DNA of 6,748 bases. It comes from Gammaproteobacteria bacterium. Its GTDB lineage: Bacteria; Pseudomonadota; Gammaproteobacteria; S012-40. This document shows, piece after piece, positions 5,571-6,748 of this stretch. Made by a program: the position numbers and the translations under genes. The first letter of the stretch is position 1; every line of letters starts with the position of its first letter. Where the stretch lies: contig JAOUGF010000117.1 in the NCBI GenBank assembly GCA_029857925.1, positions 1 through 6,748 of the forward strand. Reading direction: 5' to 3'. A model generated the notes under the pieces. The model saw only the letters and a list, made by a program, of their open reading frames with translations, searched no databases and was not told the DNA's origin.

Positions 5571-6521
5571 TCAGTCAAATCGGCGTGTATACACCAAATA
5601 GATCTCCGACATATTGGTGGTATTTGTTGGGTTCGCAGCCGCGAAAAATGATGACAACGCCAACGTATCGGTAGCGCTAACATGCAACTCTATGTCAAAC
5701 CCCGCGAACGTTTCGAAGGGGATAAAGTGCGTGAAAAATCCGTCATCGGGACAGCCATCAAGACAATCACGGCCATACAATACGTCTTCCCAATAATTCA
5801 CCTTCCAAGAAGAATAATCTGCACTCACAAACGCGGTGACACCCGCAAAGGGCACCATGGTCAACCAACGGCCCAGATGAAACGTCGGCTGCAACGTCAA
5901 CATCGGACGATAGGCAATACCTGTCGAATCTTCATTAAAATCGGATATATAGCGGTACAACTGCCCAGTTGCGGGCACGGATTCCATGCGTGTATTACCG
6001 GAAATATGATACAACCCGAACAGCGAAGAAAATCCGTAGTCCAAAATAAAACCATTGCTTGCGAGGATGCGCCGTGCAAACGTGTTGCGCTTGCCCAACA
6101 CAAATCCGGAACGCGAATAACGCGTGTTAAAGCCAACACCATAGCGCGTAAATCCACGGGTCTTCATTGCGCCAGTCAGCGTGCCGAGCATCCATGCACC
6201 TTCTGACGATTCTTGGGGTGCGATATTTCCGTCGTTGACATACACCAAGCCTTCGGCGGTGAAATCGACCTCGCCAATCTTAAATCGCGAATCTTCATCT
6301 TTGCCCAATGTAAAGCCGGGTTTTGCATATTGAGGAAGTATTACATCGAATTTCAACGCGCCGTACCCGACGTAGTGCGCGCTGCCGATGCCGGTGTGAA
6401 TATTGATCGGCGGCGTCGCGGGTAGGATACCAGTGCCCTCACCCGTTTCCCGTGCATTTGCATTCATCAACGGTATCACGATGCCCAACAACGTAACACC
6501 TAGCAGTAATTTTAGTTTCAT
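5571..6521 (-). CDS. Unrecognised exported protein, probable outer-membrane beta-barrel
   Basis: I do not recognise this 316-residue protein. Residues 1-23 look like a Sec signal peptide: KLK, a hydrophobic stretch LLLGVTLLGIVIPLM, then NANA with probable cleavage after ANA. The mature part has no long hydrophobic helix but many short alternating aromatic/glycine segments, such as RYGVGFNTRYSRSGFVLG (126-143), GFILDYGFSSLFGLYHIS (157-174) and MSEIYLVYTRRF (304-315). This fits antiparallel beta strands of a barrel, and the last strand carries an aromatic near the C-terminus. C253 and C257 (DCLDGC) could form a small disulfide loop in the periplasm or on the surface. GAAGGTG lies five bases before the ATG. 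It is convergent with pgl, 30 bases apart, with no convincing terminator hairpin between them. It could also be a periplasmic beta-rich protein. No function is proposed. Confidence 0.75.
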   Translation of the reverse strand: MKLKLLLGVTLLGIVIPLMNANARETGEGTGILPATPPINIHTGIGSAHYVGYGALKFDVILPQYAKPGFTLGKDEDSRFKIGEVDFTAEGLVYVNDGNIAPQESSEGAWMLGTLTGAMKTRGFTRYGVGFNTRYSRSGFVLGKRNTFARRILASNGFILDYGFSSLFGLYHISGNTRMESVPATGQLYRYISDFNEDSTGIAYRPMLTLQPTFHLGRWLTMVPFAGVTAFVSADYSSWKVNYWEDVLYGRDCLDGCPDDGFFTHFIPFETFAGFDIELHVSATDTLALSSFFAAANPTNTTNMSEIYLVYTRRFD

Positions 6522-6598
6522 GTGCGCACCTTCGACATGACTCGACCCGCTCCAGGGCAGCCGTCTACCGCGTAGCCAATGACATTTACTCTCTGTAA

Positions 6599-6624
6599 AG
6601 GGAACCTCTAAAATGCAGATCCCT
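6599..6624 (-). promoter_or_regulatory. Hairpin over the mini-ORF stop codon in the barrel-gene leader
   Basis: AGGGA (6599-6603) pairs with TCCCT (6620-6624). After a 3-base bulge, TCT (6607-6609) pairs with AGA (6617-6619), leaving a 7-base loop. Immediately beside it TTTAC (6585-6589) pairs with GTAAA (6595-6599), sharing base 6599. No T tract follows on the minus strand, so this is not a simple terminator. Stems are short and could be chance. Apart from these hairpins and the GAAGGTG site, I see nothing further in 6522-6622. Confidence 0.25.
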
Positions 6625-6667
6625 ACCGACTGACGCCGTAGACACCGAGTTTCTGCGTTGATTTCAT
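6623..6667 (-). CDS. 14-codon mini-ORF upstream of the barrel gene (possible leader peptide)
   Basis: On the minus strand an ATG at 6667-6665 opens MKSTQKLGVYGVSR and ends at TAG (6625-6623). It is preceded by GGGTGGAG with an 8-base spacer, one of the best ribosome sites in the window. It has no run of a single amino acid, so a classical amino-acid attenuator is not indicated. It ends 101 bases before the barrel gene, and its stop codon lies within a hairpin. It could be a leader peptide, a small protein, or the surviving start of a decayed gene. I do not recognise the peptide. Confidence 0.35.
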   Translation of the reverse strand: MKSTQKLGVYGVSR

Positions 6668-6733
6668 TATTTATTCTCCACCCAAAAAAAACACGTGTCT
6701 ATTTATTTTTTGTAAAATTTCTTCAACTGCCCC

Positions 6734-6748
6734 TACAAATGGTTTGTA
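6734..6748. repeat. Perfect inverted repeat TACAAA-TGG-TTTGTA at the window edge
   Basis: Two 6-base arms, perfectly complementary, flank a 3-base centre. It lies about 67 bases upstream of the mini-ORF start and about 212 bases upstream of the barrel gene, in AT-rich DNA, a plausible operator position. The repeat reaches the last base, so it may extend beyond the window. Confidence 0.35.

Noticed and set aside
5682..6206. 174-codon open frame on the plus strand opposite the barrel gene
   Set aside because: Antisense shadow; the minus-strand frame has a signal peptide, a Shine-Dalgarno and barrel-like patterning.
6700..6726. Promoter for the mini-ORF and barrel gene (TTGAAG and TAAATA on the minus strand)
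   Set aside because: The spacer is only 15 bases and the region is so AT-rich that such matches are expected by chance.

Overview
This window looks like chromosomal DNA from a Gram-negative bacterium, probably a member of the Pseudomonadota. It has a signal-peptide-bearing protein that looks like an outer-membrane barrel, classic Shine-Dalgarno sites, a sigma70-like extended -10 promoter and roughly balanced GC. I infer the phylum from the style of the proteins and cannot name the species. No tRNA, rRNA, insertion sequence, CRISPR array or phage gene was seen, and gene packing is tight.

Minus strand, 1-1918: an osmotic-stress operon transcribed right to left. otsB (trehalose-6-phosphate phosphatase) comes first. 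It overlaps a MscS-family mechanosensitive channel gene that uses a TTG start behind a strong Shine-Dalgarno. Nine bases after the channel's stop codon, the first 17 codons of otsA (trehalose-6-phosphate synthase) run off the window edge. The order otsB-mscS-otsA places a pressure-release channel between the two enzymes that make the osmolyte trehalose.

1919-2175: an intergenic region with a probable zwf terminator (long hairpin, then a T tract), a candidate otsB promoter and a TGTAATTACA-centred palindrome in that promoter's spacer.

Minus strand, 2176-4589: gnd (short-form 6-phosphogluconate dehydrogenase) followed by zwf (glucose-6-phosphate dehydrogenase), joined by a 4-base ATGA overlap. 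Divergently, at 4821-5540 on the plus strand, is pgl (6-phosphogluconolactonase). Together the three genes encode the complete oxidative pentose phosphate branch: glucose-6-phosphate to 6-phosphogluconolactone to 6-phosphogluconate to ribulose-5-phosphate, with reducing power released. The 231-base region between the gnd and pgl starts holds candidate promoters for both directions and at least one palindrome. Glucose-6-phosphate is used both by Zwf and, with UDP-glucose, by OtsA, so the two minus-strand operons draw on the same metabolite.

Minus strand, 5571-6521: an unrecognised secreted protein, probably an outer-membrane beta-barrel, convergent with pgl. Upstream is an AT-rich leader with a 14-codon mini-ORF behind a very good Shine-Dalgarno, a hairpin over its stop codon and a perfect inverted repeat at the window's right edge. 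The enzymes are ordinary. The parts most likely to be new are the embedded channel in the ots operon, a 13-base element (12 of 13 identical) shared by the otsB and gnd upstream regions, and the barrel gene with its mini-ORF leader.
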